A DNA stretch of 64,000 bases from positions 372,001 through 436,000 of the forward strand of contig NZ_JAHWGU010000002.1 in the NCBI RefSeq assembly GCF_020873875.1, written 5' to 3'. Numbering within the stretch: position 1 is the stretch's first letter; each line of letters opens with the position of its first letter. Shown piece by piece: positions 9,160 to 16,748 of this stretch. The notes beneath the pieces were generated by a model. It made no database searches. It was not told the origin of the DNA and saw only the letters and a program-made list of their open reading frames with translations. Both the position numbers and the translations under genes were made by a program. The stretch comes from Actinoplanes sp. DH11 (GTDB taxonomy: Bacteria; Actinomycetota; Actinomycetes; Mycobacteriales; Micromonosporaceae).

Positions 9160-11409
9160 GTGGTGGAGCCCGAGGCGCTGGGGCCCTTGCTCCGCCGGCT
9201 CCGCCTGGCCGCGGACATGACCCTCGAGCAGCTGGCCACCGCGGCCGGCATCACCGACCGCGCGCTCAGTGACCTGGAGCGCGGCGCCAGCCGGGGCCCG
9301 CGGGCGAGCACGATCGACGCGATCGCCGACGCGCTCGGGATCGAGGCGGCCGAGCGGTCGGCGCTTACCGCGGCCGCCCGCGCCGGCCGCAAACGTGGTT
9401 CAGCGGCCACCGCGCAGGCGCTGCCGCTGCCTGCCCCGTTCGCCGATTTCACCGGTCGCGACGCCGAACTGGCCCACATCCGGGCACGGATCGGCAGCGC
9501 GCCGGTCGACAGTCCATGTCCGGCCGTGTTGATCAACGGGGAACCCGGCATCGGGAAGACCTCGCTGGCGGTACAGGCCGCGACGCAGCTCGCACCCCGC
9601 TTCCCGGACGGCCAGTTCTTCGTCGACCTGCACGGGCTCGCGGACCATCCGTTGAGCCCGGAGGCCCTGCTCATGCAGCTGATCCAGGCCATCGACCCGA
9701 GTACCGGCAGCTTCCCGCCCCGGCTGGCCGACGTCACTGCCGCCTGGCGCAGCGTCAGCAAGGACAAGCGGATCATCATCGTGCTGGACAACGCGGCGAA
9801 CGAGGCGCAGGTTCGGGCGGCGATGCCCGCGCACGGTCCCGCCCTGGTCATCGTGACCAGCCGGCGGTTGCTCAGCGGGCTGGAGAGCGTGGAGCGCGTC
9901 GTGCTGTCCCCGCTGCGGGAGCAGGAGGCGGTCGCGCTGCTCGCGGAGATCACCGCCGATCGTCCGGCCGACGAGGCCGAACTTCACGAGCTCGCGCGGC
10001 TCTGCGCCAACCTGCCACTCGCGATCCGGGTCGCCGGCAACCGCCTGGCGAGCCGCCCCGACCGGACGGCGGGTGGGCTTCTCGCCCGCATGTCGGACGA
10101 GCAACATCGCCTGGCCGTGCTCTCCGCCGGCGGGTCCGGGGTCGGCGCCGCGTTCGCCCTGTCCTACGACCAGCTGTCGGACGACGGCAAGCGACTCTTC
10201 CGGCGACTCTCGCTGATGTACGGCTCGACCTGCGGGGCGACCACCGCCGCTGTCGTCGAGCCGCAGTCGCTCACCGAGGCGGAGGACGCCCTGGACGAGC
10301 TGATCGAGCTCGGCCTGCTGCAGGAGGCGGAGAACAACCGGGTTCAGTTCCACGACCTGCTCCGGCTCTACGCGGAACTCAAACTCCGCGAGGACGACGA
10401 CCCGGACGCCGTCTCGGCGGCCCGGGCACGGCTGCGTAACTGGCTGCTCGACACCGCCATCGTGGCGGGACAGTGGTACGAACCCGACGCCGCGGCGGAC
10501 CAGCCGGAGCTGCGGCTGGCCGTCATCGATTCGGCGGCGTCCGCCAAGGCGTGGCTGGCGGTGGAGGCGGAGAACTGGTTCGGCGCTCTGGCCGAGGCGG
10601 CTGAGCTCGGCGAGCACCAGCGCGTCGTCGACGTCGCCGAGTCGCTGCACTGGTTCTCCGATCATTGGCTGGACTGGGGTCGCTGGCACGAGGTCTTCGC
10701 GCTGTCGAGCGAGGCGGCCGGCCGCCTGTGCGACGACCGCCTGCAGGCCACCCACCTGGGCTATCTCTCCTGGGCACACAACTTCTGCCTGGCCGAGTAC
10801 GACGTCGCCGCCCGGTTCGCGGAGCGCGCGTTCTTCTTCGCCCGGCGGGCCGGTGACCGGCAGCAGATGGCGTGGGCGCGCATGTATCAGGCATGGGCGC
10901 TGCTGACGCAGGACCAGCACCGGGAGGCGCTGGCGCCCGCTCGGGAGTCGGTCGAGCACTTCGCCGCCGCCGGTGACCGTGCGGGGTTGCCGCAGGCCTT
11001 GATCGGCCTCGGCAACGTGCTGCGGGCGCTGGGCCGGTACGAGGAGGCCCTCGAAGCCATCGAGCGGGCTCTGGCCCTGGTGACGGACCCGGACACGGCG
11101 CCCCGGGCCAGCATCGCGTACTTCACGACGATCTCGGCACGTGCGCACGCCGCCCATGTGTATGTGCATCTGCAGCAGTGGGAGAAGGCCGTGGACGCGG
11201 TCACCACGGCCTTGCAGCCGCACGAGAAGCCGATCCCGTTCCAGCACCGGATCCGGCTGCTCGGGCGGCGCGCCGAGGCCTACCAGCACCTCGGCGAGAA
11301 CTCGGCGGCCAGGGACGACCTCGAGACGATCCTGCGGCTGCAGGAGGCCGCGGACGACGACACCGGGGCCGAGCAGACCAGGACCAGGTTGCAGCACCTG
11401 CCGGCGTAG
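9160..11409 (+). CDS. XRE-HTH / NB-ARC (STAND) / TPR regulator, paralogue 1
   Basis: A 749-residue regulator. Residues about 5-75 form an XRE-type HTH (LGPLLRRLRLAADMTLEQLA, then TDRALSDLERGASRGP). A STAND NTPase follows: Walker A GEPGIGKTSL, Walker B IIIVLDNA, IVTSRR, LPLAIRVAGNRL and an MHD-like FHDLLR. A C-terminal helical repeat region (WFSDHWLDWGRWHEVFALSS onwards) is TPR-like. This is the AfsR layout with an XRE domain in place of the SARP domain. The start is one of GTG 9154/9160/9163; GGAGG at 9150-9154 fits 9160 or 9163. Two full paralogues (16749, 19711) and a remnant (25532) share the same HTH. Confidence 0.88.
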   Translation: MVEPEALGPLLRRLRLAADMTLEQLATAAGITDRALSDLERGASRGPRASTIDAIADALGIEAAERSALTAAARAGRKRGSAATAQALPLPAPFADFTGRDAELAHIRARIGSAPVDSPCPAVLINGEPGIGKTSLAVQAATQLAPRFPDGQFFVDLHGLADHPLSPEALLMQLIQAIDPSTGSFPPRLADVTAAWRSVSKDKRIIIVLDNAANEAQVRAAMPAHGPALVIVTSRRLLSGLESVERVVLSPLREQEAVALLAEITADRPADEAELHELARLCANLPLAIRVAGNRLASRPDRTAGGLLARMSDEQHRLAVLSAGGSGVGAAFALSYDQLSDDGKRLFRRLSLMYGSTCGATTAAVVEPQSLTEAEDALDELIELGLLQEAENNRVQFHDLLRLYAELKLREDDDPDAVSAARARLRNWLLDTAIVAGQWYEPDAAADQPELRLAVIDSAASAKAWLAVEAENWFGALAEAAELGEHQRVVDVAESLHWFSDHWLDWGRWHEVFALSSEAAGRLCDDRLQATHLGYLSWAHNFCLAEYDVAARFAERAFFFARRAGDRQQMAWARMYQAWALLTQDQHREALAPARESVEHFAAAGDRAGLPQALIGLGNVLRALGRYEEALEAIERALALVTDPDTAPRASIAYFTTISARAHAAHVYVHLQQWEKAVDAVTTALQPHEKPIPFQHRIRLLGRRAEAYQHLGENSAARDDLETILRLQEAADDDTGAEQTRTRLQHLPA

Positions 11410-11489
11410 TCGCCGCTGCCCCGGGCGTGGTCGCTGCTGACCCGGGGTGGTCGCCGCTGACTCGGCCTGCTCGCTGTCAACCCGGGGAC
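11409..11489. repeat. degenerate 20-21 bp tandem repeat
   Basis: Four diverged units (GTCGCCGCTGCCCCGGGCGTG-like; the second unit starts GTCGCTGCTGACCCGGGG) run from the stop of the regulator to the end of the converging STAS gene. Repeat drift between converging genes is the simplest reading. Confidence 0.4.
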
Positions 11490-11905
11490 ACCAGGGACCG
11501 GATCGCCGATGCCGGCGGCCGCTGCACCACAGTGTCCGCATCGGGGAAGGGAACCGTCATCGCCGTCCGGTCGGCGCGGGGCCGCGTCACCGGCCGTTCC
11601 AGCAGCGGCAGGACTCCGGCGATGTCGAGGACCCGCCGGACGAAGCCCGCCGCTCCGGTGATCTGCAGGTCGACGCCGGCGCTCGCGGCGGCGGCACGGC
11701 ACCGCAGCAGGGCGCCGGTGCCGGCCATGTCGAGAAACGTCAGGTGGTGCAGGTCGACGAGAAGGAAACGCTTGCCGCTGCCGGCGGCGATCTCGACCGC
11801 CTCCGTGACAGCGTCCACGCCGCTGATGTCGAACTCGCCGTGCAAGGTGATGACCGCGGCGCGGCGGTAGCGGTCGTCGATGGTGATGAACACGGATGCA
11901 GTCAT
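11477..11905 (-). CDS. STAS-domain anti-sigma factor antagonist-like protein
   Basis: A 142-residue SpoIIAA/RsbV-type STAS protein. The fold is visible as AVITLHGEFDISGVDAVTEA, then KRFLLVDLHHLTFLDMAGTGALL, where the serine normally phosphorylated by an anti-sigma kinase is replaced by Ala/Gly-Thr context (DMAGTGAL), so control by phosphorylation is uncertain. ATG 11905 follows CAGGGGGCC; an in-frame ATG at 11968 is possible but less well placed. A TAGGCGA motif (copy g) lies 130 bases upstream. Such proteins release sigma factors by binding an anti-sigma partner; no cognate kinase is in the window. Confidence 0.82.
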   Translation of the reverse strand: MTASVFITIDDRYRRAAVITLHGEFDISGVDAVTEAVEIAAGSGKRFLLVDLHHLTFLDMAGTGALLRCRAAAASAGVDLQITGAAGFVRRVLDIAGVLPLLERPVTRPRADRTAMTVPFPDADTVVQRPPASAIRSLVSPG

Positions 11906-12034
11906 GGGCCCGGCCCCCTGTGAGTTCGCCCCGCCTGACGGATCGACGGGAACGTCCGGCACGGTCATGTGCCGGAGGCGACGACCCGGACAGGTCGTCT
12001 GTCTGCGCTCACCATGCCGTTCAGCAGGCCGGTG

Positions 12035-12056
12035 GCGAATCCGTGGCGATCGCCTA
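12035..12056 (-). promoter_or_regulatory. TAGGCGA bipartite motif, copy g
   Basis: On the minus strand: ATAGGCGA, TCGC, CACGGATTCG. It lies 130 bases before the STAS start, in the gap after the FtsX permease stop, and points to the STAS gene. Confidence 0.55.
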
Positions 12057-12121
12057 TTTGCAGCAGAGCAACGAAAACCGGAGGCCCGGCAGGGCGCGTC
12101 ACCGCCTCGCCGGGCCCGCTG

Positions 12122-14029
12122 TCACTGCCGTGCGCCGAGCACGGCGACGGGGTGTTCGCGGGTGGCCGTCCGGGTGGCCACGGTGCTGGTCACCGCGGTC
12201 ACCAGCAGCGTGCCGGCCACGACGGCGCTCACCAGCAGCCACGGCACGTCCACCGTGACCGCGCCCGTCACGGCGGCGGTCGTGGCCGCCACCCCGACAA
12301 GCGTCCCGGCCGCCGCCAGCAGACCGAGAAGCAGCCCGGCCACGGTGACCACGACCGATTCGAGGACCGCCGTGCGAATCACCTGCCCGCGGGTGAACCC
12401 GGTGACGCGGACGGAGGCGAACTCGCGCGGCCGCGTCGCCCCCGCGACGACGACGGAGTTGATCACTCCGATCAGCGCGTACAACCCGCCGAGGCCCATC
12501 ACCATGATCAACACACCGGTGCTGGTGGCGGTACGGGCCACGCTGTCCCGCTCCAGCCACGCGTCCAGGTCGGAGACCGTGCCGACGCCGGTGAGCGCGG
12601 CGACGATCTGCTGCCGGGGCACCCCGGGCGCCAGTTGCACGAAGGTGTGCGACGGCACGCCGGCCAGCTGCTCCTCCGGCACCACCTCGGCCGGCAGCAG
12701 CACGGTGGCGCCGCCCCCGATGGCCTGCGGTACCGCGGCGACGACCGGCAGCGGACCCAGATCGCGGTCACCGACGCGTACGCCAACGGTGTCACCCGGG
12801 GAGAACCCGTCGGCTCCGGGCCCGGCCGCCACCGCGCCTTCCCGCAACGCGGTCAGGTCACCGGCGCCGGGGTGCGTCCGCACGTAGGAGACGGGGTCGA
12901 CGAGAAGGGCGGTGGCGGACCGGGTGTAGGCCAGGTCGCCGTTCCCGGTGGTCAACGCGATCGGCACCTCCACCTCGGTCGACGCGCCGGCGACACCGGG
13001 TGTGGCGGCGACCCGGTCGCCCGGCGCCTGCGGCGCGTCGATCACCAGGTCGGCGGCGATCCACCGCTGCTGCTCCTGCCGGCCGGCGGCGGTGAACGAC
13101 GACGACGCGGCGGCCTGACCGAGCAGCAACCCGACCAGGACGATCACCGGTGCGGCGGTGGACGCGGTGCGGCGCCGGTCGTCGCGCAGGTTCGCCGCGG
13201 CGAGCTCGCCGAGCACGCCCGCCGCCCGGACCGGGATCAGCCGGGCCACCGCCGGCACCAGCGACGGCCCCAGCAGGGTCAGCCCGATCGCCGCGCAGAC
13301 CGACACGTTCATCGCCATGGCCTGTCCGCCGACGGCCCCGCCCACCGGCGACAGCCCGATCAGGGTGAGGGCACCCGCCAGGAACAGCAGTCCGGTCAGC
13401 CACCGGGCGGTGGTCATCACCCGGGTCGCCTCCCCGGTCTCCCGCAGCGCGTCCAGCGGCCGCACCCGGGCGGCCCGGCGGGCGGCGAGCGACACCCCGG
13501 CCACGGCAAGAATCACGCCGGTGCCCACCGAGACGGCGACGATCCAGAGCTGCCATCGGCCGGTGAAGCCGTCCGGCACGAAGCCCAGCCGGTGCAGCAG
13601 CCAGGTCTGTACCGCCATCAGACCGACACCGACCGGCACGCCAAGCGCCGAACCCACCAGGCCCAGCAGGGTCGCCTCGGCGAGCAGCAGCCGCCGGATC
13701 TGCCGCCGCGCCCCGCCGACCAGCCGCAGCAGCGCCAGTTCCCGGCGTCGCTGCTCGACGGTGAACGCGAATGTCGAGCTGATGATGAAGACCGCGAGCA
13801 GGGCCGCGAAGCCCAGCGTCACGCCCAGCAGCGCCACCGCCGCCTCGGTGCTCGCGTCGAACCGCATGCGGGCGAGCGCTGTCGCGCCGGCCGGAGCGCT
13901 GCCGGCAGCGGCCGAGATCAGGAGAAGCAGCGACGACTGCACCAGCGCCACGCCGAGGCACACTGTCAGCACCGCTCCGGCGAACAGCGTCCATCGTTCG
14001 CGGAAACCCGCCCAGCTCAGTCGGAGCAT
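12122..14029 (-). CDS. FtsX-family ABC transporter permease
   Basis: A 635-residue MacB/FtsX-type permease with two FtsX modules. Hydrophobic segments occur near the N terminus (TLFAGAVLTVCLGVALVQSS), at ALLGVTLGFAALLAVFIISS, around residues 210-310, and in three C-terminal segments. Large extracytoplasmic parts lie between them. ATG 14029 stands one base after the stop of the ATPase gene (TGACATG), so the two are translationally coupled and form an exporter of the lipid, peptide or antibiotic-efflux type. A longer reading frame to 14068 only overlaps the ATPase gene. Substrate unknown. Confidence 0.9.
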   Translation of the reverse strand: MLRLSWAGFRERWTLFAGAVLTVCLGVALVQSSLLLLISAAAGSAPAGATALARMRFDASTEAAVALLGVTLGFAALLAVFIISSTFAFTVEQRRRELALLRLVGGARRQIRRLLLAEATLLGLVGSALGVPVGVGLMAVQTWLLHRLGFVPDGFTGRWQLWIVAVSVGTGVILAVAGVSLAARRAARVRPLDALRETGEATRVMTTARWLTGLLFLAGALTLIGLSPVGGAVGGQAMAMNVSVCAAIGLTLLGPSLVPAVARLIPVRAAGVLGELAAANLRDDRRRTASTAAPVIVLVGLLLGQAAASSSFTAAGRQEQQRWIAADLVIDAPQAPGDRVAATPGVAGASTEVEVPIALTTGNGDLAYTRSATALLVDPVSYVRTHPGAGDLTALREGAVAAGPGADGFSPGDTVGVRVGDRDLGPLPVVAAVPQAIGGGATVLLPAEVVPEEQLAGVPSHTFVQLAPGVPRQQIVAALTGVGTVSDLDAWLERDSVARTATSTGVLIMVMGLGGLYALIGVINSVVVAGATRPREFASVRVTGFTRGQVIRTAVLESVVVTVAGLLLGLLAAAGTLVGVAATTAAVTGAVTVDVPWLLVSAVVAGTLLVTAVTSTVATRTATREHPVAVLGARQ

Positions 14030-14030
14030 G

Positions 14031-14759
14031 TCACGCCTCCAAGGCGACGAGGCGGTCCGCGACGGCACGCACGTCGGCGCCGGCGAGGCGGTCGACGATC
14101 CGGCCGTCGCGCAGGAACACGACGGCGTCGGCGCGGGCGGCGGCAGCGGGATCGTGCGTCACCATCACGATCGTCTGCCCGTCGTCGGCGGAGGTTCGCA
14201 GCAGTCGCAGCACGTCGCGGGCGGCGCTGGTGTCGAGAGCGCCGGTGGGCTCGTCGGCGAACAGCACCTCGGGACGCGTCACCATGGCGCGGGCGATGGC
14301 CACCCGCTGCTGCTGGCCGCCGGACAACTCCCGGGGCCGGTGGCCGGCCCGCTCCCCCAGTCCGACGGCGGCCAGCGCGGTGCGTACCTCGTCGCGCTTC
14401 GGGCGGCGCCCGGCCAGCCGCAGCGGTAGCGCGACGTTCTGCTCGGCGGTGAGCGCGCCCACCAGGTTGAAGCTCTGGAAGACGAAACCGATGCGGGTAC
14501 GCCGCAGCTCCGACAGCTCGTCGTCGTCGAGGGTGGTGATGTCGGTGTCGCCGAGCATCACCCGGCCGGCGTCGACGCGTTCCAGGCCGGCGGCACAGTG
14601 CAGCAGGGTGGACTTGCCGGATCCGGACGGCCCCATCACCGCGGTCCAGCTGCCCCGGCGGAAGCCGATGTCGATGCCGTCGGCAGCGCGGACCGCGGTG
14701 GGCCCGGCGCCGTAGGTGCGGCTGACGCCCTCCAGGGCGATCACCGTTTCTGATTGCAT
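14031..14759 (-). CDS. ABC transporter ATP-binding protein (MacB/LolD type)
   Basis: A 242-residue ATPase: Walker A GPSGSGKST near residue 43, Q-loop VFQSFNLV, signature LSGGQQQRVAIARAM, Walker B EVLFADEPTGALD and H-loop MVTHDP. It pairs with the FtsX permease that follows directly. The upstream gap carries TAGGCGA motif copy d 116 bases before the ATG, so the exporter may belong to the same regulon as the SDR and reductase genes. Confidence 0.92.
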   Translation of the reverse strand: MQSETVIALEGVSRTYGAGPTAVRAADGIDIGFRRGSWTAVMGPSGSGKSTLLHCAAGLERVDAGRVMLGDTDITTLDDDELSELRRTRIGFVFQSFNLVGALTAEQNVALPLRLAGRRPKRDEVRTALAAVGLGERAGHRPRELSGGQQQRVAIARAMVTRPEVLFADEPTGALDTSAARDVLRLLRTSADDGQTIVMVTHDPAAAARADAVVFLRDGRIVDRLAGADVRAVADRLVALEA

Positions 14760-14874
14760 GTTCGTCCTGTCGCGTGGTCACGGGTGGCGGTCCCGACCGG
14801 CTGTCCGGCAACCGGTCGGATCCGCCCCGCCCGACACGGGCGGCAGTGTGACGATGCAGGACGAAGCCGGTCAG

Positions 14875-14896
14875 CGAATCGGTGAAGATCGCCTAG
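14875..14896 (-). promoter_or_regulatory. TAGGCGA bipartite motif, copy d
   Basis: On the minus strand: CTAGGCGA, TCTT, CACCGATTCG, 116 bases before the ABC ATPase start and directed to it. Confidence 0.65.
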
Positions 14897-14947
14897 TGCC
14901 GGGCCCGCGGTGCTCGGGGGAAGACGCCGCGGGCCCGGGCCGCGCCG

Positions 14948-16108
14948 TCAGAACTCGGCGCGCAGTGCGGTGGCCGCGTCGACCCAGGTGGTGGGCTTGT
15001 TGACGTCCACCAGTTCGATGCCCTCGATGATCTTGGTCATCTCGGCGTCAGTGAGCCGGCCCTCGCTCGCCACCTGGACGACGACCTCGCCGTCCATCCG
15101 GTGGGTCGTGCAGAAGCCGTTCTGGCACGTGATCGTCGCGTCGCCCGGGCCCTGCTCGGAGTTGGCGGTGCGGCCGACGTGGACCAGGAAGCTGCCCGGC
15201 AGTTCCGCTTCGGCGACGCTGCCGAACGGCTTGGTCAGGCCGGTGGTGGCCGGAGCCGGCTTGGCGAACTTCGCGCCGCCGTACTCGCCGTCGCGGGCGG
15301 TGGCGATGCCGGTGAGGCCGGGCATCGCGCCAGATCCCAGCTCGACGGCCTGGTAACCGGCCGGCACGTAGGTCATCCGGAACGGCAGGGTGGCCGCGGC
15401 CGCCTTGCTCGGCTTCAGCGCCGCGACGACCGCGTGCAGTTCGGCGTCCGACGGGTCGGCAGCGCTGTTGGAGTGCGACTCCAGCACGGCCCAGCCGTCG
15501 CGGGCGTATTCCCAGGCCAGCAGCCGGTGGGTGATGTCGTCGGTGCCGCCCTTGCCGGTGAGTTGCCAGGCGGGGCGGCCGGCCACGGTGAGCTGCTTCG
15601 CGTTCTGCAGCTTCGCCGGGTCGAAGGCGCCCGGCCGGTACAGCACGAGGTAGGCGGCGATGGTCTTCTGCTGCTTCCGGGCCCCCGGCTTCGAGGGGTC
15701 CGGGAGCGCCGACGCCGGTACGGCCTTGTCGTTGGTGATCCGCCCGTCCAGGTAGACCGAGGCGATCTGGTAGGCGGTGGAGGCGACGACCGGGTCCTGC
15801 ACGTGCCAGCGGCCGGCGTCGAACGCGGCGAAGGTGAAGGTGAACGGATTGTCCGGGATCTCGAACTGCGGACCCGGCGCGGGGGCGGCCACCTGCTGCT
15901 CGGCCGGCTGCCCGCCGTTGCCCGGGAACAGGTTCGGCACGGTGATCCCGGCGGCCACGACGGCGACCGCGAGCGCGGCCCCGGCTCCGGTCCACGCGGC
16001 CCGGCGCGTGCGCTGCACCCGCCGTCCCCGGTTGACGATGTCATCCACCGTGGTGCCGTGCGGCGGTTCTCCGGCCCGGGCCAGCTCGAGCACGTCATGC
16101 ATCCGCAT
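14948..16108 (-). CDS. membrane-anchored protein co-encoded with SigE-family sigma factor (putative anti-sigma)
   Basis: A 386-residue protein with a short cytosolic N terminus (MRMHDVLELARAGEPPHG), one transmembrane segment (AAWTGAGAALAVAVVAAGI) and a large exported domain with no recognised motif except a CQNGFC pair that could form a disulfide. Its start overlaps the end of the sigma gene (16095-16628) by 8 or 14 bases depending on which of two ATGs is used, a strong sign of coupled expression. Position and topology suggest a membrane anti-sigma or sensor for that factor; no zinc-finger HxxxCxxC anti-sigma motif was found, so this is inference. Confidence 0.75.
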   Translation of the reverse strand: MRMHDVLELARAGEPPHGTTVDDIVNRGRRVQRTRRAAWTGAGAALAVAVVAAGITVPNLFPGNGGQPAEQQVAAPAPGPQFEIPDNPFTFTFAAFDAGRWHVQDPVVASTAYQIASVYLDGRITNDKAVPASALPDPSKPGARKQQKTIAAYLVLYRPGAFDPAKLQNAKQLTVAGRPAWQLTGKGGTDDITHRLLAWEYARDGWAVLESHSNSAADPSDAELHAVVAALKPSKAAAATLPFRMTYVPAGYQAVELGSGAMPGLTGIATARDGEYGGAKFAKPAPATTGLTKPFGSVAEAELPGSFLVHVGRTANSEQGPGDATITCQNGFCTTHRMDGEVVVQVASEGRLTDAEMTKIIEGIELVDVNKPTTWVDAATALRAEF

Positions 16109-16628
16109 TCGCCAACTCCTCTATCTCGCCGACCGTCAGGTCGATGTCCTCGGCAGCCAACAACTCACGCACCCGGGTCAGTCCCCGGGAGGTATTGCTT
16201 TTCGCGGTGCCGACACTGGTGCCCAGCACCTGCGCGGTCTCCTCCAGGTTCAACCCGAGGTAGAAACGCATGACCAGGGCAGCCCGCTGCTTGGGCGGCA
16301 CCTGCTTGAGGGCGGCCTGCACCCGCAGTTGCTCGTCGGTGAGGCCGGTGGCGTCATGCGATGTGATGTCGGGCAGCGCGTCACCGGCCGATCGTTCCCG
16401 CCGCCACGGGCGCCGGACCTCCGAGATCGCTGCGCGGTACACCATGGTCCTGGCGTACAGGTCGGGTCGGTCCACCTTTCCCCAGCGGGGATACAGCTTG
16501 GCCAGGGCGTTGGACACAGCGTCCTCGGCCGTGTGCCAGTTGCCGCAGGTGAGATACGCCTGCGTCCGCAGCGGCCCCAGTTGGGCGGCGACGAACTGGC
16601 GGAACTCGTCCTCTTCCTCGGCGTTCAA
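16095..16628 (-). CDS. SigE-family ECF RNA polymerase sigma factor
   Basis: A 177-residue ECF factor of the actinobacterial SigE family. Region 2 is seen in FVAAQLGPLRTQAYLTCGNW then HTAEDAVSNALAKLY, and region 4 in LKQVPPKQRAALVMRFYLGL with the HTH LEETAQVLGTSVGTAKSNTS. It begins at TTG 16628, eight to nine bases after GGAGG. The upstream 16657-16683 segment looks like an ECF promoter that also recurs at two other places in the window, pointing to autoregulation. It is coupled to the putative membrane anti-sigma gene and divergent from an XRE/NB-ARC gene. Confidence 0.87.
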   Translation of the reverse strand: MNAEEEDEFRQFVAAQLGPLRTQAYLTCGNWHTAEDAVSNALAKLYPRWGKVDRPDLYARTMVYRAAISEVRRPWRRERSAGDALPDITSHDATGLTDEQLRVQAALKQVPPKQRAALVMRFYLGLNLEETAQVLGTSVGTAKSNTSRGLTRVRELLAAEDIDLTVGEIEELANADA

Positions 16629-16656
16629 ATTCAGCTACCTCCTTCGGCGGGGAAAA

Positions 16657-16683
16657 GACGCAGGCGCCGATCAAGAAGGTTGC
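16657..16683 (-). promoter_or_regulatory. ECF-type promoter, copy A (of the SigE-family sigma gene)
   Basis: On the minus strand GCAACC (-35) and CGTC (-10) are separated by 17 bases, with CTTTTCCCC following. The -10 lies about 30 bases before the TTG start. About 50 bases from here to the ribosome site match the segment at 27587-27635. The form fits the general ECF consensus (an AAC-type -35 and a CGTC-type -10). Confidence 0.65.
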
Positions 16684-16748
16684 ACGGGAGACCGCCGTCA
16701 CCCGGTGTGAGCACGAGGACGTGTTCCTCCGGAGCCGGATAGGTGATC